64,000 nucleotides of DNA, taken from positions 159,174,331 through 159,238,330 of the forward strand of contig CM040118.1 in NCBI GenBank assembly GCA_022559845.1. The letters run 5' to 3'. Below are positions 54,059 to 64,000 of this stretch, in pieces (position 1 is the first letter of the stretch; each line of letters opens with the position of its first letter). The stretch is from Amorphophallus konjac (taxonomy: Eukaryota; Streptophyta; Magnoliopsida; Alismatales; Araceae). The notes under the pieces are model-generated. The model saw nothing but the letters and a program-made list of their open reading frames with translations, ran no database searches and was not told where the DNA came from. The position numbers and the translations under genes are program-made.

Positions 54059-55768
54059 AATACAAGGTTCGGTTTGTTTGAGTTTCACCTTTGCTTCTGT
54101 TGCCTGATTCCCTGTACACATCACTGAAACAAATAAATCAGAATTTCTATTCTAACTTGGCCCCTTGCACAATAAGCAAATGGTCACTGTGACTGTTCTT
54201 GATAACTGGTCAAGGGGCCAAGCCTTTATTTAACGAAGGCAAGGGAAAGATGCGGTGATGATAAATGCGACAGGTAAGCACACGAATGCAAGCGGTATTA
54301 AAAGTGAGATGCTGCACGCAAATGCAATCATGTAAAATTGATTTGTTTTCTTTTTTTTATATTTGGCATTTTTTATTTATTTTATCATAAAAAAGATTTT
54401 TTATTTGCAAATATGTACATTTTCTCTTTTCTATTTTTTGTTGTTTTTATCATTTCAATTTTTTTTCTTGTTAACGCCTGGCAAGCACCCAAATGGCACC
54501 TAACCTACGTGAGACAGGGGTTTCTTACTAACCTCCCAGGTATCCTAAGTGCACATCTAGGTTGATTTGGGCCTCTAGACCCCTCGAATGATGATCCCGC
54601 CGGCTAAGACTTACCCTGATGACAATACTGTCATGCCATGCTTAGGCTCCCAGTCGCTTCCGACCACAGGGATTCACCCAAAAGGTGTTCGAGGTAAATG
54701 ATTTGCCCGACCCGGGTCTGTTTCCTCACAACTCTAGATGGTATATGATGGAACACCCTGGAACCCCAACGACCAACCGCGCGACGCTGACCCGGAATCA
54801 GACGCCGTCGCACCCATAGGTGACGCGCTTGCATTGGCCTAAGTCCGAGGTTAAACAAGAAGATATCAAGGCGGTAAACAGGGGTCTTGACCAGCCAGAA
54901 ACACAGAGACTCCTTCGCAGCGATAGCTTTTACTTTTCAAAGTAGGCAACCATATGTGTATATTAAAATAAGGTCCTGGGCAGTTTTAACCCTTCAGAAA
55001 CACCATCGAACCTTCATCTTTAGAGGAAGAAGGAAGAGCGTGGGGGATAAACCTCCTAAGAGGATCGGCAAAACCGTTAACCCGGCGAGCAAATAAGGGC
55101 CCATTAACTCTTTCCTTTCGGACAACTTCGGACCAAATCTCGAGCATTTACATTCCACGGCCCCTTTTGTGGATTCAGACTTTTGCTTTGAGGGGTTCCG
55201 TTTATCGCAACAGGCATGGTCACGACCAGGCTTTTCTCTTGATTTTGATTTTGTATTTCTTTTTGTGAGGGAGATATAGTCGTTTGACGTTTGTGGGCTC
55301 TCTTTTTGTATGCCTGCGGGGACACTGCCCTCTTCTCGTGCTCTGATCGATGCTCGAGGAAATGGATCCTACTCTTGCCTTTGGGGTTTGAGTTTCGGTT
55401 TCTCATGCTCAGCGTTTTAAGGGAGCCGACTGTCTCATTTGGTCGAAGAGAAAAGAATAAAGATTACAGCTTCCGGAGATCTTCTGGGTGGGGCCCCACC
55501 GTAGGTGATGCTACCGACCTTTTTGAATAAAATACATAAGTGAGCACATGTTAGCTTCCTTCGAGCGAGCTCCACAGTTCTGGCAAATCAAGACCCGGTG
55601 CCTACCAAGTCTTAATGGGCCCTATCCTAACATGAAGGTTAGATGCAGGGACTTAACTACATGGTGACTGTCAGGCATCGACATTTTGAATTTTCCATAT
55701 TTTTAGTGGTTTTCAATATTTCTTTGTTTTTGATGTTTTTATCTTTTCATCAATTTTTTTGTTTTGTG
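54059..55768. other. Tat-2 spacer between pol and unit C
   Basis: No convincing gene. AT-rich at 54330-54470, then GC-mixed sequence with short ORFs on both strands and no domain. In Tat-2 orientation it is the region after pol. Confidence 0.5.
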
Positions 55769-58700
55769 CTAAGGGTAGTATTTCTTAAGATAAAGCCCAT
55801 TCCAAGGGTGGGATAACTCGGTCCCTTCGGCGTTGATTAGCTTGTAGGCGTTGCCAGGGTACACGGCTTGAATTACAAATGGTCCTTCCCAATTGGGTTG
55901 GAGCTTAGAACGCGGCCCTCCAGGTTTGACAAAAATTCTTTTTACGACCATCTCACCGACTTTGAATTTTCTCTCAACGACTTTCTTTTGGCAAAAGCAA
56001 GCGAGTCTATTTTGATACACACGCGCGTGTTCGGCAGCGGCCAACCGCTTCTCATCCAAGAGTTCCAACTGGGCGAGGAGTGAATTACGGCGATCGTCGA
56101 GGGGAAATTCCTCGTCCAATTGTACCCTGAGAGAAGGGATCAGAGTCTCGTACGGGACTACCGCTTCCATACCATAGGTAAGGGCAAATAGAGTCTGCCC
56201 GGTGGGGGTACGGATTGAAGTGCGATAGGCCCATAGGGCTTCGATAAGTTTTTCTGGCCAGTCTGAAAACTTACTAGACTCGTAGGTTTTTTCGATGATT
56301 TTGAGTAATGTTTTATTGGTGGCCTCCGCTTGGCCATTACCTTGTAGGTAATCAGGCGATGAATGATGCAATGCAATTGCGTACCTTTTGCAGAGGTCCT
56401 GTAGGTCCTGAGAAATGAACTGTGGCCCATTGTCGGTGACGATTGTGCTTGGGACGCCGAATCTGGCGAGGATGTTTTTCATGATGAACTTACAGACTGT
56501 TGACGCCTTGATTTCCGTGTAAGCTTCAGCTTCGGCCCATTTGGTGAAGTATTCCGTTGTAGTAGGGATGAAAGATTTCTGCTTGGTGAGGGAATTGGGA
56601 TCACCTAGGGGACCAATGATGTCGAATGTCCACATGGAGAAAGGCCACGGGGAGGATATTGGATGAAGTGAGGAAGATGGTGAATGGATTTTATCGGCGT
56701 GAAGTTGACACTTGACACACCTACGGACATAGACATCACAATCCTCTTCCATAGTGGGCCAATAAAAGCCTTGGCGAATGATCTTCTTGGCGAGCATCTG
56801 ACTATTCACGTGGCCACCGCACACACCTGAGTGTGTCTCCTCTACACATTTCCAAACCTCATCGTCACCAAGACATCTTAACAGAATACCAGTAAGGCTC
56901 CTCCTATAGAGTAGACCTCCAACCAATGTATATTTCTGAGCCACCCTTCTTATGGCTTTCTTGTCCTCTATGGTGGCCCCTTCAGGATAAGACTGATCTT
57001 GGCAGTATTTGACGATTTCATAGAACCATGGTTTCTCTTCATCAGTCAGTTCTTCTTCGGCCTCTGCCAACATGATCTCCCTCTTCTCAAGGATATCTTC
57101 CTGTAGGATCTTTCTTACTATCCTGTCTTTGCTATTTACGTAGGAAGCATCATCGATTGCAGGGGCGTGAAGTTTGTAGATGGAAATGAACTTAAACCAT
57201 CTTCCTAGAGGGAACCTTATGGATGATGCCAACGAGGCGAGGGCATCGGCGAGAATATTCTGATGACGAGGGACATGAACAAAGATCAGTTTTGTGAACA
57301 TTTTGGCAAAGGTAGCAGTGAGTTCTTGGTATGGCTTGAGTTTGGGATCGCGAGTGTGATATTTAGTGAGCACCTGGCGAAGGATGAGTTGACTATCACC
57401 TACGACTCGCAACTCAGTGATACGAAAAGAATGGGCGAGTTCTAGGCCAGCTAGAAGGGCTTCATATTCGGCTATATTGTTGGTGACTGGAAATTTGAGT
57501 TGGTATGCCAATGGGAATGTGAGGCCTTCAGGCGACAGGAGGGCGATGCCGATTCCTCTCCCTTGAGAATTCAGAGCTCCATCAAAATATAGCGTCCACA
57601 TTGGCTCCTCTGATTGGTTGACGGACATTAGTTCTTCATCTGGAAACTCTGATTGGACGGGATCGAACTTAGGAAGAGGATGGTGAGCGAGATGCTCGGC
57701 TATGGCATAGCCTTTAATCGCCTTTTGCTGGATGTAGGTGATGTCGAACTGAGAGAGAAAACTTTGCCAGCGTGCTAGCCTATCCGTAAGGACGGATTTC
57801 TCCAGAAGGAATTTGATAGGATTCATTCGAGCAATCAAATGGACCTCATGAGCCAAGAAGTAGTGTTTCAATTTCTGCACTACCCAAACGAGGGCAGCAC
57901 AGGTTTTCTCCATGATGGTGTACTTCTGCTCACAGGGATTGAGAAGTTTGGACAAGTAATAGGTTGCCCGTTCCTTACCTTCTTCATCAGCTTGTGCGAG
58001 GACAGCTCCCACGGAGTCATCCAAGACTGAGACGTAAAGGATCAGAGGTTTTTCTGGTTTAGGTGGAATGAGAACGGGTGGACTAGCCAGATATTCCTTC
58101 AACCCTTCAAAAGCTTTCTAACATTTAGAATTCCAGTGGAATTCTACTCCTGGCTTGGTCAACTCGTAGAGAGGTCTACACCTTTGTGAATGTTGGGACA
58201 CAAACCGACGAATAAACTGCAACCTCCCGATTAAACCTCAGACTTCCCTCAAATTCTTGGGAGGCGGCATATCCCTGATAGCCTTGGCTTTGTCGGGATC
58301 TATCTCGATCCCTCTTTTACTCACAATGAACCCCAGCAATTTACCCGATGATACACCAAACACACTTTTTCGGGTTCATTTTCAATTGGAACTTTCTTGA
58401 CCTCTGCAAGACCTTAGCCAAAACTTCTGGATGTTCCATCCTGGTCCTTGATTTCACCAATAAGTCATTCACATACACTTCCAGATATATGTGCATCATG
58501 TCATGAAATATGGCCATCATTGCTCTTTGGTAAGTAGCTCCAGTATTCTTTAACCCAAACGGCATGACCACGTAACAATATGTTCCCCAAGGGGTAGTGA
58601 ATGACGTCTTTCCCTGATCCTCTTCTGCCAAACGAATTTGATTGTATCCTGAAAATCCATCCATGAATGAGAGGGTTTCGTAGCCTGCCGTGTTATCAAT

Positions 58701-59675
58701 GAACATATCAATGTGAGGTAAGGGAAAATCGTCTTTTGGACACGCGCGGTTAAGGTCCCGGAAGTCGATACAAATCCCGACTTTCCCATCTTTTTTCATG
58801 ACCGGGACAATATTCGCCACCCATTGAGGATAAAGAACGACTCTAATGAACCTGACTTTTTGGAGCTTATCGACCTCTTCTTTCATTTTCAAAGCCATTT
58901 GAGGGTGGAAATGCCTTAACCTTTGTTTTTCCGAGACGGACCCTGGTTTTAAGGTTAAACGGTGTTCGACCAGGGTTGAATCTAGACCCGGCATATCCTC
59001 GTAGCTCCATGCAAACGTGTCCTTATATTCCTTGAGAACCTCAATTAATGTCTCTTCTTCAGAGGGTGGTAGGTTGTCACTTATGAGGATGATCCTAGGG
59101 TCTTCCTCAGTTCCCAAGTTGACTTCTTTGGTGGATTCTTCTACGGCGACTGACGGCTCGTCGAATCTCCTCATTCCACTAGCGTATGCGCCCGCCGCAT
59201 CCTCATATTCTTCACCCTCATCTTCAGTGGGGCATTCTTCATCCGTGATCTCGGAGACTCCATACCCTTCATCAAATGCACAGTCGCCCTCACATTCTAT
59301 TTCTGGTAGCTAGATGGGGTTTTCTAACAACTGGGGGATGGCAAGAAGGGCTTGACATCTGGCGGCTAAATCCAGAAGGAATCGACGAGGGATATGCTTA
59401 CCCTTGGGTTTCTTCCTAGGTACTACCCTTGGCCTTTCATTCCTAGATTGACTGACAATATTTACAGAAGAAGAGGAAGACGAAGAGGATGGTGTAGAAT
59501 GTACAGGAGAAGACCCCTCAGAGGAGGGGTAGAAAAGGTCGCTCATCGGACCTTGGACGGGTGGTCCGCAGGGCGGGACGCACCCGTGGGAGATGTAGGA
59601 GGTTTCCTCAACGAAGATGTGTTGTTGGGGAGTTTGAAAATTGACATTTTTTTTCATTTTCAGTTTTAATGACAA
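55769..59675 (-). pseudogene. Tat-2 pol: RT, RNase H, integrase
   Basis: Minus-strand polyprotein. RT: VDKLQKVRFIRVVLYPQWVA through ICIDFRDLNRACPKDDFPLP to MPFGLKNTGATYQRAM, with the catalytic box reading YVND instead of YVDD (plus 58464-58475). A one-base change near 58365 and stops at 58238-58240 and 58118-58120 split RT; TAG at 59310-59312 interrupts the N-terminal part. The 777-codon remainder is open: RNase H (LYFDGALN, EYEALLAG, VVGDSQL, ADALASLAS) and integrase (HH-CC finger, FDIIGP, VTDNGPQF, NGQAEATN) with a GPF-type C-terminus ending at 55769. RNase H and integrase keep all visible catalytic residues. Tat/Ogre lineage. Confidence 0.9.
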
Positions 59676-62600
59676 AGCAGTGAAAAGAGATTGGAGGAGA
59701 GAGAAAAGTGGTTATGGCTAGTGAATTGTGAGGCTCATAGAGCAGATCATGGTTGAAGACCTGGCGCGGGTTGAGAAGCCCGCGTAGGTATGTAAGCAGA
59801 GAAGAGGATCTGGGAAGATCATCAGACAATTGTCTGGCCCAGGAAGACGATATCAGCAAAGGCTGAGACGAGTGGATGGAGAAGATGGCGGCTAATGAGC
59901 CGTTGACGGCAATGTTGAGGACGGATGAAGATCCGTTGATGACAGGGTCCTTCTGGCGAGGACGAGGATAGTTTGGAACCTTGGCAAGAGTGGTAATATT
60001 CTCTGGTATTCCGGAGATCAATGGTGGTCCTTCAAGCTGCGGAGACGAGAACATCCTTTCCAGTGCAACGGAAATGTCCCGTATGTCGAACCATTTGTTC
60101 CACTCGCATTCCGGATCTTTGATCTTACCTCTTTTGGTGATCCTCGGACATTTTTTAGCCAAATATACAGCATGTGATCCCCCACATGCTTCTCGTGGGT
60201 AATCTCCCATCTGAACAATGGGCCCTCTATTGAAGTGATTTGATAGAGTCCATGTGAGGGGCTTCCAATCCGCCCTGAACGGTCCTTTGAAGCTTAGGCC
60301 AAACTTGCGGTTCGGCCTAATTTCCTTTGGCGTTTTGAGCCTACCCTGTAACTGTGCGCCCATACCTTTACCCTGTTGGTAGCCGATGTTCCTCATAATC
60401 TCCCACCCTTTGGAGTGAAAAGGGAGATATGATGTTGCGATTGTCCTGACCGGCTCCTTTGGTGCTAGTGGAACATGAGATGAATCACGTACATCCAGTA
60501 GTGACAATATGGGCCGATGAGATGGCCAAACAGAGGGCAGAGAGGTGTTGATAGCATCCACTGTGTGAAGGACAGGTGTACTGACCACTTTAATAATCCT
60601 CCCATTGTAAGGAAACTTCAGGCACTGATGGTTGGTGGAAGGCACAGCGTCCATGGCTTCGATGTAAGGGCGACCCAGTATAGCCTTGAATGTGAGGTCC
60701 ATGTCGAGGACATGGAATTCCGTGGGAATTGACATGGGGCCTAGTTCTGCCTTCAGAATAATCATCCCTTGTGGCGGCCTTTTGCTATTGTCATAAGCCG
60801 TGACCGTGATCGAGGAAGGTCTTATTTGTTCTTCGTCGACCCCACACAACTGAAGAGTGCTCATGGAGATCACATTTATGGACGCAACCGTGTCCACAAG
60901 ACACGGGTTTATGGATACCCTATTAATTTTTATTGAAATGCACAATGCATATTTTCGATCTTCCTTGGGAGCGAGCTCGTAGTTGTGGAACATGATGGCT
61001 GGTTGTGTGTCCGTCGGGGTCAGGACGGTAGAGATCTTTTCTACAGGGAGGTCCTCATTCATCATGACCCTTTGAAGGTACTCCATTAACGCTGCCTGGT
61101 GGGATGTGGATCTTTGAAGTAGCTCCAGGATGGAGATCCGAGCAGGCGTCTTGTCCAAGTGTTTCAATAGATCATAATGTGTTCCAGGGATAGCTCTTTC
61201 TGGTTGTTCTCCATCATCCTTCTCTGGCTGAGACTGCTCAGGATTCTGACTGTTGTGGGGGAAAACCCTATGGAAAATCCTTCCACTCTGGAGCACCATT
61301 GCCTGCGGCTTTTGTACCTCTGTGGGGGTAGCAGTGGGTTTTAACAGGGATTTGAGGGGTAGTGGTGGAGGAATGGTTGATGAAGCAGGGGTGATGACGG
61401 GAGCAGGGATTCTGGTGAGGGGTTTGTTAGGTGGAGGCATGGTGGAGGTAGAGGGGATATCGCACGGATTATGAAGGATAAGGGGTCTGGAAGGTGGAGG
61501 TGGAGACGAAGTAAAAGTGGGTAGGGCTTGAAGCGGGCAATGATTTTGAGGTGGGTGATGGGTAATGAGTGGTTTTGAAGGCATTAGTGGTGATACGGTG
61601 GAGAAAGACGGGGTTATGTATGGTTGACGGATGATAAGGGGTTTAGAAGGCGTAGGGGTAAATGTGGTAGAGGTGGATGGTAAAGTGGGGGAGTGGGAGA
61701 AGATGAGAGGGTGTGAAGGCGTTGTGGAGAGTGTCGGTTGATAGGGGATCGGCATACGGATGAGAGGGCGTAATGGTAGTGGAAATGGTGAAGGCGATAC
61801 TGACGCGGGTTGATGAGAGAGAGGTGCTACCCGGGCAAGGCAAGGGTGTTGCGTGATGATAGGATTGGTGGTAGAAAGAATGGAGGTACTTTCCTGGTGC
61901 CACACCTGCTCTCTCCCGACTTCCGGGAAGGAGGAGATGGGGTTAACCTGATGATTGGGCTGTTGGTGCTCCGGTAATGGATTCTGGATTATGCCCATGT
62001 TGGGCTGTTGTTGTGGGGCCTGTTGAGGCTGTTGTTGTTGTTGTGGTTGTTGCTGCTACTGTTGTAACTGCTGCTGTTGTAACTCCTGCTGTGGCCTATG
62101 AGGAGGTCTCCTAGCCTTGAGAGTGGCGACGTATCGTCTCATTTCATCCCAATCTATTTGATGTTCATCATTCATATCGTGGATGTAATCTTTGAAATGG
62201 AAGCAGTAATCTACTGTGTGTCCTGGCTGCCTGTGGTAGACGCAGTATTTGGAGGTATCAACATTCGGGGGCCACACGGGCCTTTCTCTGGGTAGGGCGA
62301 GTTGGTTTGATGCCATGAGGGCATTAAAAATGTCTGCTAAGGTTTCTGGCAATGGTGGATAGTAGGCTCTCTTGGGGCCGACCGGCCTCCTTTGTTGCTG
62401 TTGGGGACCATAGTTCCCCGGGGGTGGAACTTGGTTGTACTGAAGCGGTGGTTGTTGTTGCTGAGGTTATGGTTGTTGTTGCTGGGGTTGATGTAATGGA
62501 GGCATATTATCCTGGGGTGGATTATTTTGGGGTGGAGGACGAAGAGGGAAAGGACCTGGTTGGAGGGGAAGTCGGGACATTTGTGGAGGCCTTGGGTTGA

Positions 62601-63915
62601 CTGCATAATTGGCATTGTTGATCGCCCCCACTTGCTTATTTGTCACGACCCCTTCTGTGGCTCCGCCCGGGACACCAGCGCCTGTCTTTCTGATCACTTT
62701 GGGCTTCGGCGACTCAAACATATTCATAATGGGGGAGTCTTTTAACTGGGTTTGGATGTACCGGGCCCTTTCATAGAGTTCCTCCATTGTAGTAAGTTTA
62801 TTCATGGCCAGGACGTGTCTGAACTGTGGGGTTGCATTAGACATAATCATCTTCACTTGTTCGGGTTCGGAGAGGGTATCCCTTATTCTTTCCGCCAGAG
62901 ACCTCCATCTATCAGCATAGCGGACAAAATCTTCGTCGGGCTTCATCTTTTCGGCCACTAGGTCGGTAATGGAGAGTGAGGGACCGACCCTATCCCTATA
63001 TTTCTGCAAGAACCTTCTCTGGACTATTTCAAAATTCTCGGCCTCGCAGGGCTCCAAAGAATAGAACCACTCTAGCGCGGGACCATCCAATGATCTCCGA
63101 AAGAGGTATGCCCGGGACCTCTGATCGTTTTGCCAATAGGAGGATTCATACATGAAATCCTTGAGGTGAATGAAGGGGTTGCCGGTACCATTGTATCTGC
63201 GGTACGTGGGCATTTCGGAGGGAAGAAGATGAATGACGGGAAGGATTGGCAAAGCAACCTCCGGGGTGGCTTTCACGTCCACCATCCTTCTCAGATTTTG
63301 AAACTGCTCGTCCATACGATTGAACCTATTGAGGAGCGATTGGGCGAGCTCCTTTAGAGGTGAAGGTGGCACTTGCCACTGGGGGAGAAACTGTCTCTCG
63401 GAGACTTGAGGGGGGAACCTGGAATGAGAGGGAGCTGTCGGACCGCCGACAGTTGGCCCTGGCTGAAGCGGTGTGTGGGGAACAACGGGAGTTTGAGATT
63501 GTGACGGGAACTGGAATGAGGGTGGTTGTTGGCTCGCTTGTCCTTGAAGCGAGGGAGACTGGATGGCTTGCGCCAATGAAGGAGATGGAATGGCCTGCAT
63601 GGACTCTTGGAGAGGTGCGATGGCCGGAGTTGATTCCTGGGGCGTGGGGAAAACAGATTTCCCCTTCAGAATGGCCTGGAAGGCCCGGAGCTGTTCAGAG
63701 GTAAGCTCCGTGTTGGCGAGGATGCCCAGTAAGGAAGAGATATCCTGCGATGGGGATGTGTCCCCGGCAATAACCTGCACCTCATGCGAGGGCTCATGAG
63801 AAGGACCTGTGTCCATAGCATAGACTCGCGGGTCGGCTGACAAATCACGACTAGGGTGGTTCTCCTCAAAAGACTCGTGAGCCATGCTCACAGTTTTCCC
63901 AGAACGCAAAAACAT
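59608..63915 (-). pseudogene. Tat-2 gag-protease with G-patch, two stops
   Basis: One frame from the ATG at 63915. N-terminal region, then gag core (YRRYNGTGNPFIHLKDFMYE, ALEWFYSLEPCEAENFEIVQ, about 63200-63000) and a Pro/Gln-rich stretch. A knuckle-like CVYHRQPGHTVDYCFHF follows (about 62210), then a long Pro/Thr/Ser linker. The protease (LVDTVASINVIS) has DTV at 60887-60895 instead of DTG. A G-patch follows (GYQQGKGMGAQLQG, about 60340-60410), a feature of Ogre-like elements. Stops at 62467-62469 (TAA) and 62056-62058 (TAG) lie in Gln runs. Pol follows in another frame, overlapping by 68 nt. Confidence 0.85.
59647..59654 (-). other. A8 run at the gag-protease/pol frame change
   Basis: Minus-strand GAAAAAAAATG. 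Gag-protease reads through it in one frame and pol is open in the frame shifted by +1. It could be a slippage site, the edge of an intron (Ogre elements are known to splice between these regions) or a simple indel. Confidence 0.4.
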
Positions 63916-64000
63916 ACACTAGCAAGCAGGTAGTAGAGATTATCAAACAAGTGGATGCCTTTACGTCTTTTTTTGTGTTTTGATTTTGATGATTTTTTTT
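63916..64000 (-). other. Tat-2 leader, running off the window
   Basis: Sequence upstream of the gag start. The primer-binding site and 5' LTR lie to the right of the window. Confidence 0.5.

Overview
This window is intergenic, transposon-dense DNA from a flowering plant, probably a eudicot. I see no bacterial features, no rRNA or tRNA gene and no ordinary single-copy host gene. Almost all of it is plant LTR retrotransposons (SIRE-like Ty1/copia; Tat/Ogre-like and chromovirus Ty3/gypsy; a non-autonomous gypsy-derived family), plus one CACTA transposon end. Primer-binding sites complementary to initiator tRNA-Met, TG...CA LTR ends, 5-bp target duplications and GT...AG introns support this.

Layout. 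1-4343: the 5' part of a minus-strand SIRE-like copia element, with a 3.0-kb LTR whose U3 holds about 37 clear copies of an 11-bp motif. It sits inside a second minus-strand copia element (4344-6567 plus LTR from 6568). That second LTR is split at 7412/15867 by a complete minus-strand non-autonomous element (7413-15861, TSD TACAG). 16467-17590: a CACTA end with a G-rich minisatellite. 18088-22170: a chromovirus LTR with its polypurine tract and a gag remnant. 22241-33966: a plus-strand Tat element (Tat-1). Its gag is inverted between two GGCGCC hexamers and interrupted by a complete solo LTR (23379-25211, TSD GGGTG). Its pol (26311-30226) lies in one frame broken only by stop codons, and an antisense gene with its own TATA box and polyA signal follows (33966 to 31366). 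33980-34488: six 28-bp GC-rich palindromes. 34530-42948: a second complete non-autonomous element on the plus strand (TSD CGGCC, LTRs almost identical) with an open 845-codon ORF. 44249-54058: four related plus-strand units with plant-mobile-domain-like or DUF7745-like bodies (D, A, B, C). D is open, A-C are broken, and seven more palindromes surround A. 55769-63915: a minus-strand Tat/Ogre-like element (Tat-2) with gag, protease, G-patch, RT, RNase H and integrase. Units D-C are antisense to it, downstream of its pol.

How it fits together. Two Tat elements point toward each other, and the space between their pol genes holds antisense transcription units with their own promoters. The most unusual signal is a family of 28-bp palindromes (GGAGGCGTCCAGG-NN-CCTGGACGCCTCC and a GGGGG/CCCCC variant) in AT-rich DNA directly upstream of the TATA boxes of antisense genes from both elements, with paired changes in the arms. 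Two SIRE-like LTRs carry an unrelated palindrome (GGCGGTCGACCGCC) in the same promoter-proximal position, and a third carries a directional repeat array there. Most broken ORFs are broken by CAG, CAA, CGA or TGG changed to stop, a pattern expected from deamination of methylated cytosine. The two most intact proteins are the 845-aa gag/integrase-tail ORF and the 443-aa two-exon unit D.

Limits: domain calls are from motif reading alone. Exon limits in the mobile-domain units, the Tat LTR borders and the inner CACTA end are inferred or unresolved.
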